DNA of 52,191 nucleotides from Acidobacteriota bacterium (GTDB lineage Bacteria; Acidobacteriota; Terriglobia; Terriglobales; Acidobacteriaceae): NCBI GenBank assembly GCA_021792135.1, contig JAJYVF010000033.1, positions 1 to 52,191 of the forward strand, read 5' to 3'. Shown piece by piece: positions 26,373 to 34,491 of this stretch (position 1 is its first letter; each line of letters starts with the position of its first letter). The notes under the pieces were generated by a model. It saw only the letters and a program-made list of their open reading frames with translations, ran no database searches and was not told where the DNA came from. The position numbers and the translations under genes were made by a program.

Positions 26373-27311
26373 ATGCGAAAGATCCTGGCTTCATCCACTG
26401 CCCCCCTTCTCCTGCTCTTACTCGGATTTGGTCCGCAGGCACATGCCGTTTCCAAGGAGATCATCCAGCTCCAGACCCAGGTGCAGCAGCTGCAGGACAG
26501 CCTGCAGCACCTGCAGCAAACACAGGACCAGCAGCTGAGCGTGCTGAACCACGTCGTACAGCAGATTGCGGACAGCGTCTCGCACATGGGCTCAACCATC
26601 ACGGCGCTGCAGCAGCAGGTGCAGGCGCAGAACGAGGCCGGAAGCGGGCAGGCCAGCCAGCTCTCGACCCAGATGCAGGGGATCAACGACTCGATCGACG
26701 AACTTCGCAGCCGCATCGACAAGCTCAATGCGCAGATGCAGGCGATCCAGTCGCAGCTGCAGACCATCAATGCGCCCCCCGCACAGCAGGCAGGGCAGGC
26801 AGGACAGCCCGGGCAGCCGGGCGATCTGGGAGCATCGGCTGTACCGGGGACCCCGGGCATGGCGGCGAACCAGCAGCCCATGCAGCCGCCCCAGCCGCAG
26901 GTACCGCCCGTCCGACAGCTGTACCAGTCGGCCATCAGCGACTACAACGCGGCGCGCTACGATCTGGCATCGAGCGAGTTCGCGAATGTCCTGAAGTATT
27001 ATCCGCAGGACGATCTGGCGGGCAATGCACAGTTCTACATCGGCGAGATCGCCTACAGGCAGGGGAAATATTCCGACGCGATCAAGAATTATGCGCTGGT
27101 GCTGGATCAGTTCCCGGGGAACACCAAGGCGCCTGCCGCTCAGTTGCGCAAAGGCGAGGCTGAGCTGGCGATCGATCAGCGAACAGCGGGAATCCGGGAT
27201 CTGCGGGCGCTGATTGCACGGTATCCGCAGACGCCGGAAGCGGCCCAGGCGCGCAGCCGCCTGAACGGCATGGGCGTGCGCATTTCCTCGAAGCCCAGCG
27301 CGTACCGGTAA
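26373..27311 (+). CDS. cpoB: CpoB/YbgF, Tol-Pal coordinator
   Basis: 312 residues from ATG 26373 (MRKILASS), which begins a signal peptide (LLLLLLGFGPQAHA); an upstream extension of the frame is not protein-like. A Gln-rich trimeric coiled coil (about 25-130) is followed by a Pro/Gln/Gly linker and C-terminal TPR repeats (YNAARYDLASSEFANVLKYY, GNAQFYIGEIAYRQGKYSDA). CpoB couples peptidoglycan synthesis with Tol-Pal constriction. It is the last of the envelope set. Confidence 0.9.
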   Translation: MRKILASSTAPLLLLLLGFGPQAHAVSKEIIQLQTQVQQLQDSLQHLQQTQDQQLSVLNHVVQQIADSVSHMGSTITALQQQVQAQNEAGSGQASQLSTQMQGINDSIDELRSRIDKLNAQMQAIQSQLQTINAPPAQQAGQAGQPGQPGDLGASAVPGTPGMAANQQPMQPPQPQVPPVRQLYQSAISDYNAARYDLASSEFANVLKYYPQDDLAGNAQFYIGEIAYRQGKYSDAIKNYALVLDQFPGNTKAPAAQLRKGEAELAIDQRTAGIRDLRALIARYPQTPEAAQARSRLNGMGVRISSKPSAYR

Positions 27312-27316
27312 GCGGG

Positions 27317-27907
27317 ATGGAGATTCGGTATGAGGCGCTCGAAGGGCACTTGGTGCGTCTTGAGCCGCTGCGCCCGGAGCTGAAGGAAGAGCTGCGCGCG
27401 GCAGTCGATTGCGATGAGGAAACCTGGCTCATCATGCCCTCCAGCGGCATGGGCGCGAGGTTTGAGGGGTTCTGGTCGGCGATGTTGGATGCTCCGCGGC
27501 TGGAGCGGCTGGCCTATGCGATTCGCAGGCTTTCGGACGGAAGGGTGGTCGGCACCTCGTCGTACCTGGGGATGGCAGCGGGGCAGCGAAGCGTCGAGAT
27601 CGGGGGGACGTTTCTGCACCCGAATGCTCGGGGAGGGGCTGCCAACCCGGAGAGCAAGATGCTGATGCTGGCTCACGCCTTTGCAGCGGGAGCGGTACGG
27701 GTGCAGTTTCGCGTGGACCTGCGCAACCGGCGCAGCCAGGCAGCGGTGACAAAGCTGGGCGCGGTACGGGAAGGGGTATTGCGCCGGGACCGCACCACCT
27801 GGACGGGCCACATTCGCGACACGGTGGTTTTTTCGATTCTCGACAGCGAATGGCCGGAGGTCAGGCGGCGGATCGAGGGGCGGCTCGTTCAGCCGGCGCC
27901 GACCTGA
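27317..27907 (+). CDS. GNAT family N-acetyltransferase (RimJ/RimL-like)
   Basis: 196 residues, starting 5 bases after cpoB, so probably co-transcribed. The fold shows an LEGHLVRLEPL start, VVGTSSYLGM, VEIGGTFLHPNARGG (beta-4/acetyl-CoA region) and RVDLRNRRSQAAVTKLGAVREGVLRRD, the typical end of RimJ/RimL-type enzymes. Substrate unknown; it may be a protein N-terminus or a small amine. Confidence 0.85.
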   Translation: MEIRYEALEGHLVRLEPLRPELKEELRAAVDCDEETWLIMPSSGMGARFEGFWSAMLDAPRLERLAYAIRRLSDGRVVGTSSYLGMAAGQRSVEIGGTFLHPNARGGAANPESKMLMLAHAFAAGAVRVQFRVDLRNRRSQAAVTKLGAVREGVLRRDRTTWTGHIRDTVVFSILDSEWPEVRRRIEGRLVQPAPT

Positions 27908-28022
27908 GATGCTGTCCCCGCTCGCGACCCCTGGCGCGAACGCGCTGTTTTTCCTCTTGACAGGCCGTATTGAGCGGAGTTAAGCCGCGTCAAATCACGG
28001 GAAGAGCCGTGTTCACGCAGCG

Positions 28023-28051
28023 TTGACAAACCGCGGCGCGAAACGCACAAT
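28023..28051 (+). promoter_or_regulatory. Candidate sigma-70 promoter for purC
   Basis: TTGACA (28023-28028), exactly 17 bases, then CACAAT (28046-28051). It lies in the 299-base gap before purC and gives a leader of roughly 150 bases. A second TTGACA at 27957 has a poorer -10. Confidence 0.5.
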
Positions 28052-28120
28052 CGGATTTCAGCGACAGGGCCGTCTGCCTCCGGTTTCTGCGGAGCAGCGG
28101 CCAGGAAAGTGGTGCTCAGG

Positions 28121-28148
28121 CCTGCCGCGGCCCGGACAGCGCGGCAGG
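28121..28148 (+). promoter_or_regulatory. Hairpin in the purC leader
   Basis: CCTGCCGCG (28121-28129) pairs perfectly with CGCGGCAGG (28140-28148), 10-base loop. A 10-base direct repeat, CCGGTTTCTG, flanks it (near 28079 and 28150). With the promoter above this makes a structured leader. It could be an attenuator; no known purine riboswitch motif is visible. Confidence 0.4.
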
Positions 28149-28206
28149 GCCGGTTTCTGTAACACCTCACAAAGACGCATACCGCCCCCGGGAAGGCCAC
28201 CTCGAA

Positions 28207-29100
28207 TTGAAAGCGCTCCTCGAAACCGATTTTCGAAATCTCACCCTTTATGCCCGCGGGAAAGTCCGCGACATTTACACAATTGACGATTACCTGCTGA
28301 TGGTCGCCACCGACCGCATTTCGGCATTCGACCATGTGCTGGCCAGCGGGATTCCCGGCAAGGGAAAAATTCTGACCCAGCTTTCTCTGTTCTGGTTCGA
28401 TCTGCTGCGGGATATCGTGCCGAATCATGTGGTAACGGCGAACGTGAAGGAGTTTCCCGAGGAGGCGTGGCCCTACCGGAAGGAACTGAAGGACCGGAGC
28501 ATGCTGGTGCGGCGGGCGACGATGTTTCCGATCGAATGCGTGGCGCGCGGCTATCTGTCCGGCTCGGCGTGGAAGGACTATGTGGCGACCGGACAGGTGT
28601 GCGGAATTCCGGTGGAGCGGGGGCTGCGCGAATCAGACCGGCTGAGCCATCCGATCTTCACACCGGCCACGAAGAGCCTGCGGGGAACGCACGACGAGAA
28701 CATTCCATTCGATCAGATGGTGACGCTGGTGGGGGGAGAAGCGGCCGAGAAACTGCGGGACCTGACCCTGGCGCTTTACAGCAGGGCAGCGGAGCATGCC
28801 GAGCAGCGCGGCATTCTGCTGGCGGATACGAAGTTCGAGTTCGGGGTGGTGAATGGAACGATTGTGCTGGCCGATGAGGTGCTGACTCCCGATTCCTCGC
28901 GCTTCTGGCCGCGCGATCATTACAAGCCGGGGCGATCGCAGCCTTCGTTCGACAAGCAGTACGTTCGGGATTACCTGGAGAGCATCCGCTGGAACAAGCT
29001 GGCTCCGGCGCCGGCACTCTCCGATGCGGTGATCCATCGCACGCAACAGAAGTATCTTGAGGCCTACCGGCTTCTGACGGGCAGGCCGCTGGCGGTATAG
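28207..29100 (+). CDS. purC: SAICAR synthase (phosphoribosylaminoimidazole-succinocarboxamide synthase)
   Basis: 297 residues from a TTG at 28207 with GGGAAGG ahead. It catalyses ATP-dependent joining of CAIR and aspartate in purine synthesis. Motifs: GKVRDIYTIDDYLLMVATDR, ECVARGYLSGSAWKDY and the signature LADTKFEFGVVNGTIVLADE. The length matches the long (yeast-like) PurC form rather than the 240-residue form. It is followed 12 bases later by cvpA. Confidence 0.97.
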   Translation: MKALLETDFRNLTLYARGKVRDIYTIDDYLLMVATDRISAFDHVLASGIPGKGKILTQLSLFWFDLLRDIVPNHVVTANVKEFPEEAWPYRKELKDRSMLVRRATMFPIECVARGYLSGSAWKDYVATGQVCGIPVERGLRESDRLSHPIFTPATKSLRGTHDENIPFDQMVTLVGGEAAEKLRDLTLALYSRAAEHAEQRGILLADTKFEFGVVNGTIVLADEVLTPDSSRFWPRDHYKPGRSQPSFDKQYVRDYLESIRWNKLAPAPALSDAVIHRTQQKYLEAYRLLTGRPLAV

Positions 29101-29112
29101 CGGAGCAGGGCC

Positions 29113-29649
29113 ATGACCATCGTCGACTGGCTGATTCTGACGGTGCTGGTAGTGTCGGTATTGTCAGCGGCCAAGACAGGGTTGATTGTAGAGGTGTTCT
29201 CGCTGGGAGGGCTGCTGTTTGGGATGCTGCTGGCGAGCTGGAACTATCAGGCGCTGATGCCGTGGACACTGGGATGGATCCAGTCACGACCCGCGGCGGA
29301 AGCGGTTTGTTTTCTGATCGTCGCGCTGGGGGTGATGCTCGCAGCCGCGGTGGTGGGCAGGATCGTTCGCTGGTCGGTAAAATCGATCGGGCTTGGGTGG
29401 GCGGACCGGATTGCGGGGGCCGCATTCGGTCTGGTGAAAGGGTGCGTGCTGGTCACGATCGCGGTGATGGTGATTGCCGCTTTCGCGCCCCGCGCCACGT
29501 GGTTCCGGCAATCGCGCTTCGCTCCCGGGTTTCTGGCGGTCGCGCGCAGTGCCGCGGTCGTAGCCCCGTCCGATCTGGCAGCCAGAATCAGGAGCGGGGT
29601 GCAGGATTTGCGGAAAGCTCAGTCGGAGTGGCTGGGACCCGCTGCATAG
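29113..29649 (+). CDS. cvpA: CvpA family membrane protein
   Basis: 178 residues with four predicted membrane helices (WLILTVLVVSVLSAAKTGL, an FSLGGLLFGMLLASW start, FLIVALGVMLAAAVVG, GCVLVTIAVMVIAAFA) and the family's GxxxGxxDRxxGxxFGxxKG-type segment (GWADRIAGAAFGLVKG). CvpA was named for colicin V production and is often linked to purine genes, as here. Its molecular role is not settled. Confidence 0.9.
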   Translation: MTIVDWLILTVLVVSVLSAAKTGLIVEVFSLGGLLFGMLLASWNYQALMPWTLGWIQSRPAAEAVCFLIVALGVMLAAAVVGRIVRWSVKSIGLGWADRIAGAAFGLVKGCVLVTIAVMVIAAFAPRATWFRQSRFAPGFLAVARSAAVVAPSDLAARIRSGVQDLRKAQSEWLGPAA

Positions 29650-29715
29650 TCAGGATGTTGTTTTGGGGATGAGACACTGCCCCCGGGGTCACTCCGGGAT
29701 GCGAAAGAGGTTCCT

Positions 29716-29994
29716 GTGAAACGCGAGCTGGATAATCTTGTGACGCAGATGCACGCTGGTGGAATCACCTACGACGAGGCGGTGCGGGAGTTCAAACGGC
29801 ACTTCATCCTGGAGGTGCTTGCCGGTCACAGGGGAAACCAGTGTAAAGCCGCGCATGAGCTGGGGATGCATCGCAATACGCTGAGCCGCATCCTTGCGGA
29901 ACTGGAGATCGATCCGGCTCAGGTCCGCGACGGAGTTCGGCGGCCTCCGCGCAGCGAACGCGCACCGTTCGAGGTGAAACAGGCCACCCGCTGA
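29716..29994 (+). CDS. Small Fis-type helix-turn-helix protein
   Basis: 92 residues from GTG 29716 with AAGAGG in front. The C-terminal-like HTH_8 motif of Fis/NtrC regulators occupies about 35-72 (EVLAGHRGNQCKAAHELGMH, RNTLSRILAEL), preceded by a helix (YDEAVREFKRHFI) and followed by a basic tail. There is no receiver or AAA domain. Probably a nucleoid or local transcription factor. It lies 66 bases after cvpA in the same direction. Confidence 0.8.
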   Translation: MKRELDNLVTQMHAGGITYDEAVREFKRHFILEVLAGHRGNQCKAAHELGMHRNTLSRILAELEIDPAQVRDGVRRPPRSERAPFEVKQATR

Positions 29995-30000
29995 GGATCT

Positions 30001-30244
30001 GTGTTTTTCTGCTGCAAGTCTGCACCTTTTTCCTGGAGATTCCACGGGAGTTAAGGCGCTGGGGCTGTTGCGCTGCGATTGCGGTGCAGCATCAGCCCTG
30101 GCATGCCCGATACCGGGAGAGCAACCATGGCAAGCCCCGCAATCCCCTTTTCCGCTCCGGCCCGCCGGGGGAAGTAAGACGGACAGGGACGCAAGCCCCC
30201 CCGGGGCCGGTTACCCTCCGGCACTGCGCATTTCATTGGCACCT
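30001..30244 (+). other. GC-rich, structured gene-free stretch before the HAD gene
   Basis: It contains GCCGG-TTACCCT-CCGGC (about 30206-30222), a CCGGC/GCCGG hairpin near 30155-30170, and runs of C and G. Words such as GGGACGCAAGCC and GGTTACC recall parts of the c-di-GMP-I riboswitch, but the conserved core spacing and the GNRA hairpin are not evident, and the gene that follows looks leaderless. No protein-coding frame is supported. Confidence 0.35.
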
Positions 30245-30250
30245 TATACC
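30245..30250 (+). promoter_or_regulatory. -10 box of a probably leaderless HAD transcript
   Basis: TATACC ends 8 bases before the ATG at 30259, and no Shine-Dalgarno sequence is present. The block TATACCCTGTAAGCATG is shared, with one mismatch, by the gene at 33002. This spacing puts transcription start at or next to the start codon. Confidence 0.5.
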
Positions 30251-30258
30251 CTGTAAGC

Positions 30259-31062
30259 ATGAGCACTTCCGGGGAGTCTCGCGTCTACATCCAGGAAGGT
30301 TTCCGCTGGGATGAGCAGCGGGTGTACCTGTTTGACATTGATGGAACGCTGCTGCGCACGCGCGACCGCATTCACTTCGACGCTTTTTTCGAGAGCGTCC
30401 GCAGCGTCATGGGCCGCGAACTGGTTCTGGATGGCGTCACGCTGGCCGGCAACACCGATCCCGGCATCCTGCGCGATGCTTTCCGGCTGGCCGGCCTCGA
30501 AGAGAGCGTCTGGCGGCCGCATCGTGAGGAGGTCCTGAGGGCCATGTGCGCGAACGTTGCCGCCCGCCGAGCGGACCTGAAGCCGATCGTCATGCCAGGA
30601 GTGGAAGTCACCCTCGGCCATCTGCACAGCAAGGGGGCTCTGCTGGGCGTGGCCACGGGAAATCTTGAGGAGATTGGGTGGATCAAGATTGAGAACGCCG
30701 GCTTGCGGCCGTGGTTCAGCTTTGGGGGCTTCTGCGACCGGTTCGAGGTGCGTGCCGATATGATTGCGCACGCCGCCGGCCGGGCGAGGACGATCTTCGG
30801 CTTGGCCGGGAAGGGCAACCGAAGCGGTCAGGCGACGGTCTGCGTGGTCGGCGACACTCCTTTTGACATCGACGCCGCGCGGGCCAACGGGCTGCCCACC
30901 ATCGCCGTGGCAACCGGTCACAGCGGCTTCGAAGAGCTGATGAAGCATGGGCCCGAAGCGTGCGCCACCTCCCTCGAAGATCTGCTGCGGAGCACGGCGC
31001 CGGATGGAGAAGGGGAAGTCGGCGCCACGGCCGAGAGGGTTGTGCAGGGCCATGCTTCGTAA
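30259..31062 (+). CDS. HAD-superfamily phosphatase (PGP/GmhB-like fold)
   Basis: 267 residues. HAD motif I is FDIDGTLLRTR (nucleophile D26, acid D28), motif II lies in VATGN, and motif IV in VCVVGDTPFDIDAARANGL, with a cap domain between I and II. It is likely a small-molecule phosphatase; the substrate is unknown. The last 11 bases overlap the start of the secretin gene, implying coupled translation. There is no ribosome-binding site before the ATG. Confidence 0.85.
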   Translation: MSTSGESRVYIQEGFRWDEQRVYLFDIDGTLLRTRDRIHFDAFFESVRSVMGRELVLDGVTLAGNTDPGILRDAFRLAGLEESVWRPHREEVLRAMCANVAARRADLKPIVMPGVEVTLGHLHSKGALLGVATGNLEEIGWIKIENAGLRPWFSFGGFCDRFEVRADMIAHAAGRARTIFGLAGKGNRSGQATVCVVGDTPFDIDAARANGLPTIAVATGHSGFEELMKHGPEACATSLEDLLRSTAPDGEGEVGATAERVVQGHAS

Positions 31063-32953
31063 ATTCGCTTTGATGACCGCCATCGGGTTGGCGCTGACGG
31101 CGGCTGCGCAGCAGCCGGCAGCCACGGCCGCAGCACCGCGCGCGGCAGCAACATCCGCGACGCGAGCCAAGAAGCATCATGTGTCGAAACATGACCGGCA
31201 GGAGGCCGAGAAAGTTTTCCTGCAGGGCGCAAGGGACCTGGAGCACAGCAATTTCCGGGCGGCGGTGGAGGCCTTCGCGCACGCAGCGCAGCTGGATCCG
31301 GGCACGCGCAAATACTCCCTCTCGGAAGAGATCGCCCGGCAGCACCTTGTGACGGAGCTGATCCAGCAGGCGGATAAAGACAAGATACTCGGTCACCTCG
31401 AGGACTCGCGCGCGAAGATTGCGGAGGCGGCCCGCATTGCTCCGGCAAACCCGATGGTTGCGGAGCATATGAGCGAGCTGGCATCGACCACCGCGGCCGG
31501 TGAGCCTGCTCTGCGTACGGAGAGCGATCCGCTAGGTGGGCCGATCGTGCTGAAACCAGAGCTGCGCCGGCGCAGCTTCCGCCTGCGCACGAATCAGCGT
31601 GACCTGATTGCTCGCGTGCTTTCCGCTTATGGGATCCAAGCGACCATCGACGATTCGATCACGGCGCAGAGCGTACGCTACGACGTGGACGATGTCGACT
31701 TTGCGGGAGCGGAACGGACGCTCGGGCTGGCCACCAACAGCTTTTTCGTGCCGCTCGATCCGGCGCGCGTGCTGGTGGCGAAGGACACCCGGCCGAACCG
31801 CACGAAGTACGAGCGGCAGGCAGAGGAAACCGTCTATCTGCCCGGCATGAAGCCCGACGAGCTCTCCCAGGTGGTGAACGTCGCCAAGACGATCTTCCAG
31901 CTTCCGATGGTTTATGCCGAAGCAAGCCAGAACGCAATCACGGTGCGCGGACCGGCCGAAGATCTGGACGCGCTGAATGCCACCCTGAAGAGTCTGCTGG
32001 AAGGGCAAGGCGAGCTGCAGCTGGACGTGGCTATGTACGAAGTGAACCGCACCAGAGCTATCGACCTGGGCATGATCCTGCCGACGCAGACCAGCGTCTT
32101 CAATGTCTACTCCACGGCCACCAGTCTGCTGCAGAGCAACGCCAGCCTGGTGCAGCAGATTATATCCAGCGGACTGGCGGCTCCCGGGGACTGGGAGGCA
32201 ATCCTGGCGATCCTGGTCGCTTCCGGACAGGTGAGCAACACGATCCTGAGCCAGCCTTTCGGGGTATTCGGCGGCGGCCTGGGAATGACGGGGGTGGCCT
32301 ACCAGGGAGGCTCCCTGAATTTGCAGCTCAATTCCAGCGACGTACGCGCGATCGATGAGCTGCAGGTTCGGCTGCTGAATCAGGAAGAAGGGACGATCAA
32401 GGTCGGAGAGCGGTATCCGATCGAAACTTCGAACTTTTCGAGTCTGTCTCCGACGTCACTCTCGATCCCGGGCATCTCCAGCCCCGGGCTTTCGAGCGCG
32501 CTGCAGAACCTGGGAGTCAATCTCTCCTCTCTCGCTGCCGCAGCCTCGGCAACCATCCCGCAGGTACAGTATCAGGACATTGGCCTCACGCTGAAGGCCA
32601 CGCCGCATCTGGACGGGCCGCATGAAGTTTCCCTCAAACTCGACCTGCAGCTCTCGGCGCTGGGCAGCGCCACGATCAACGGCCTGCCCGTCCTGAACAA
32701 CCGGCAATTTGCGGTGATCGATTCGCTGCAGATTGGCCAGAGCGCCGTGCTGGTCAGCTCGCTGTCGCGCCAGGAATCGAACGCGGTCTCAGGGATTCCC
32801 GGCCTGAGCGAAATCCCCGGGTTCCAGGATGCGACGAACAGCAGCACCAACCTGGACGTTACGGAGCTGGCCATCGTCATCACACCGCATATTGTCCGAG
32901 CCGTCCGTCAGGTGGCGAACGGCAAAATGCTGCCGCTGGCTCACCGGCCGTGA
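31052..32953 (+). CDS. TPR-containing secretin (type II/IV pilus secretin family)
   Basis: 633 residues from ATG 31052 (MLRKFALM), inside the end of the HAD gene. Signal peptide; TPR-like helices about 50-145 (ARDLEHSNFRAAVEAFAHAA); an STN-like short domain about 170-240 (LIARVLSAYGIQATIDDSIT); a secretin N domain about 255-330; and the secretin barrel to about 610 (VQYQDIGLTLKATPHLDG, VLVSSLSRQESNAVSGIPGL, LAIVITPHIV). Secretins form outer-membrane gates for secretion or pili. No other secretion genes are near, so this is a lone gate or acts with a system elsewhere. Confidence 0.88.
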   Translation: MLRKFALMTAIGLALTAAAQQPAATAAAPRAAATSATRAKKHHVSKHDRQEAEKVFLQGARDLEHSNFRAAVEAFAHAAQLDPGTRKYSLSEEIARQHLVTELIQQADKDKILGHLEDSRAKIAEAARIAPANPMVAEHMSELASTTAAGEPALRTESDPLGGPIVLKPELRRRSFRLRTNQRDLIARVLSAYGIQATIDDSITAQSVRYDVDDVDFAGAERTLGLATNSFFVPLDPARVLVAKDTRPNRTKYERQAEETVYLPGMKPDELSQVVNVAKTIFQLPMVYAEASQNAITVRGPAEDLDALNATLKSLLEGQGELQLDVAMYEVNRTRAIDLGMILPTQTSVFNVYSTATSLLQSNASLVQQIISSGLAAPGDWEAILAILVASGQVSNTILSQPFGVFGGGLGMTGVAYQGGSLNLQLNSSDVRAIDELQVRLLNQEEGTIKVGERYPIETSNFSSLSPTSLSIPGISSPGLSSALQNLGVNLSSLAAAASATIPQVQYQDIGLTLKATPHLDGPHEVSLKLDLQLSALGSATINGLPVLNNRQFAVIDSLQIGQSAVLVSSLSRQESNAVSGIPGLSEIPGFQDATNSSTNLDVTELAIVITPHIVRAVRQVANGKMLPLAHRP

Positions 32954-32987
32954 GCGCCGCCTGCTTTCACCGGCCCGCAGCACCCGC

Positions 32988-32993
32988 TATACC
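32988..32993 (+). promoter_or_regulatory. -10 box of a probably leaderless phosphodiesterase transcript
   Basis: TATACC ends 8 bases before ATG 33002, in the block TATACCCTGTATGCATG, nearly identical to that before 30259. There is no Shine-Dalgarno sequence. TTTCAC lies 17 bases upstream as a weak -35. Confidence 0.5.
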
Positions 32994-33001
32994 CTGTATG
33001 C

Positions 33002-33463
33002 ATGCTGATCGGTGTGATCGCTGATACCCACGGGCTGCTGCGCCCCGAAGCTCTGGATGCACTGCGGGGGTCGGAACACATCCTGCACGCCGGCGACGTG
33101 GGCGATACAAGCATTCTCGACCGGCTGCGGGAGATCGCGCCGGTAACGGCGATTCGGGGCAATGTGGATGTGGCAGGGCCCAGTTCCCTGCTGCCCGCGA
33201 CGGAGCTGATTGAGCTGGGCGGCCGGGGCATTTACATGCTCCATGACCGGCATGCGCTGGATCTCGATCCGGTTGGGGCGGGGATTTCAGCCGTGATCAG
33301 CGGACATTCGCACCGGCCGGGGATCCAGTGGCACAAGGGAGTCCTGTACTTCAATCCCGGAAGCGCGGGGCCGAGACGGTTCTCCACTCCGGTGTCGGTG
33401 GGCTTTCTTGAGATCACGGAGGCAGGGATTGAGCCGCGGCTGGTGGAGCTGATGACGAGCTGA
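33002..33463 (+). CDS. YfcE/MJ0936-type metallophosphoesterase
   Basis: 153 residues. The metal-binding signature of the calcineurin-like fold is complete: D8-T-H10 (IADTHG), GDVGD, RGNVD, HD as MLHDRH, and GHSHRP, ending with NPGSAGPRR. Enzymes of this type hydrolyse phosphodiesters, often with Mn. The physiological substrate is unknown. It is probably transcribed alone from the promoter just upstream. Confidence 0.92.
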   Translation: MLIGVIADTHGLLRPEALDALRGSEHILHAGDVGDTSILDRLREIAPVTAIRGNVDVAGPSSLLPATELIELGGRGIYMLHDRHALDLDPVGAGISAVISGHSHRPGIQWHKGVLYFNPGSAGPRRFSTPVSVGFLEITEAGIEPRLVELMTS

Positions 33464-33495
33464 CGCGAAGATGCAGCGAGCGCGCCCGCCGCCGC

Positions 33496-34422
33496 TCAGG
33501 ATCGAATGCGCGGGTTCACCACCATGTACAGAACGTCGGTGGCGAGATTCACCAAAACGTAGGTCAGGCCGACGGCCAGGATGCAGCCCTGCAGCAGCGG
33601 ATAGTCGCGATTGGAAATCGCGGAGACGGTGAGGCGGCCGATGCCCGGCCAGCTGAAGATGGTTTCGGTAACGATGGCGCCTGCCAGCAGGGCGCCGAAC
33701 TGAAGGCCGATGAGAGTCAGCACCGGGATCATGGCATTGCGCAGCGCGTGGCTGTAGACGACAGCGCGTTCCGGCAGACCCTTGGCGCGGGCTGTGCGGA
33801 TGTAGTCCAGGCCCAGCTCCTCGAGCATGGAGGTGCGCACCATGCGGGTGAGGATTGCGGCCAGCGCGCTTCCCATGGTCACGGCGGGCAGTACGAGGTG
33901 GCGCCAGTCGCCGGCGCCGGAGACCGGCAGCCATCCGAGCCTGATGGAGACGAGCAGGATCAGAATGGGGCCGAGGGCGAAGGATGGGAACGACAGTCCC
34001 AGAAGACTGACAACGCCGATCAGATGATCGCGCGGATGGCCCCGATGCAGCGCGGCCGCGATTCCAGCCGGGATCGCCAGCAGCAGCGCCAGCGCCACCG
34101 CCGCGACGGTTAACTCCAGGGTGTAGGGGTAGCGTGTGAGGACCAGGTGCGTGACGGAATCGTTCAGCCGGATGGACCGCCCGAGATCGCCGTGCAGGAC
34201 GCCGAGGCAGTAGCGGAGGTATTGTTTGCCGAGAGGCTGATCGAGGCCGTACTGGTGACGAAGAGCGACGATGTCCACGGGCCGCGCGCCTTCCCCGAGC
34301 ATCTGCTCCACCGGGTCGCCGGGGACGATGTGGATAAGCAGAAAGACGACGGAGACGACCAGCCAGAGCACCGGCAGCGTGTAGGCGAGCCGCGTGAGCA
34401 GCGATTTCAGCAGCCGGTTCAT
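33496..34422 (-). CDS. ABC transporter permease, DppB/GsiC type (orphan)
   Basis: 308 residues, about six membrane helices. The N-terminal signature LPVLWLVVSVVFLLIHIVPG and the EAA loop (DYIRTARAKGLPERAVVYSH) place it with the first permease of dipeptide, nickel or glutathione importers. These operate as heterodimers with a DppC-type partner plus two ATPases and a binding protein. None of those are adjacent: the neighbours are a phosphodiesterase (convergent) and a CBS-domain protein. Partners must be elsewhere, or the gene is a leftover. Confidence 0.9.
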   Translation of the reverse strand: MNRLLKSLLTRLAYTLPVLWLVVSVVFLLIHIVPGDPVEQMLGEGARPVDIVALRHQYGLDQPLGKQYLRYCLGVLHGDLGRSIRLNDSVTHLVLTRYPYTLELTVAAVALALLLAIPAGIAAALHRGHPRDHLIGVVSLLGLSFPSFALGPILILLVSIRLGWLPVSGAGDWRHLVLPAVTMGSALAAILTRMVRTSMLEELGLDYIRTARAKGLPERAVVYSHALRNAMIPVLTLIGLQFGALLAGAIVTETIFSWPGIGRLTVSAISNRDYPLLQGCILAVGLTYVLVNLATDVLYMVVNPRIRS

Positions 34423-34491
34423 GCCGATTCCTCCGCAGCTCCCGCCATTGGCCTGTCGATCCTGGCTCCTCTCATTCCCGGTTCCACCCGA

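Noticed and set aside
30125-30225. Possible c-di-GMP-I riboswitch
   Set aside because: Isolated words match (GGGACGCAAGCC, GGTTACC), but the core has one A too few, no GNRA-capped hairpin is found at the right place, and the following gene appears leaderless.
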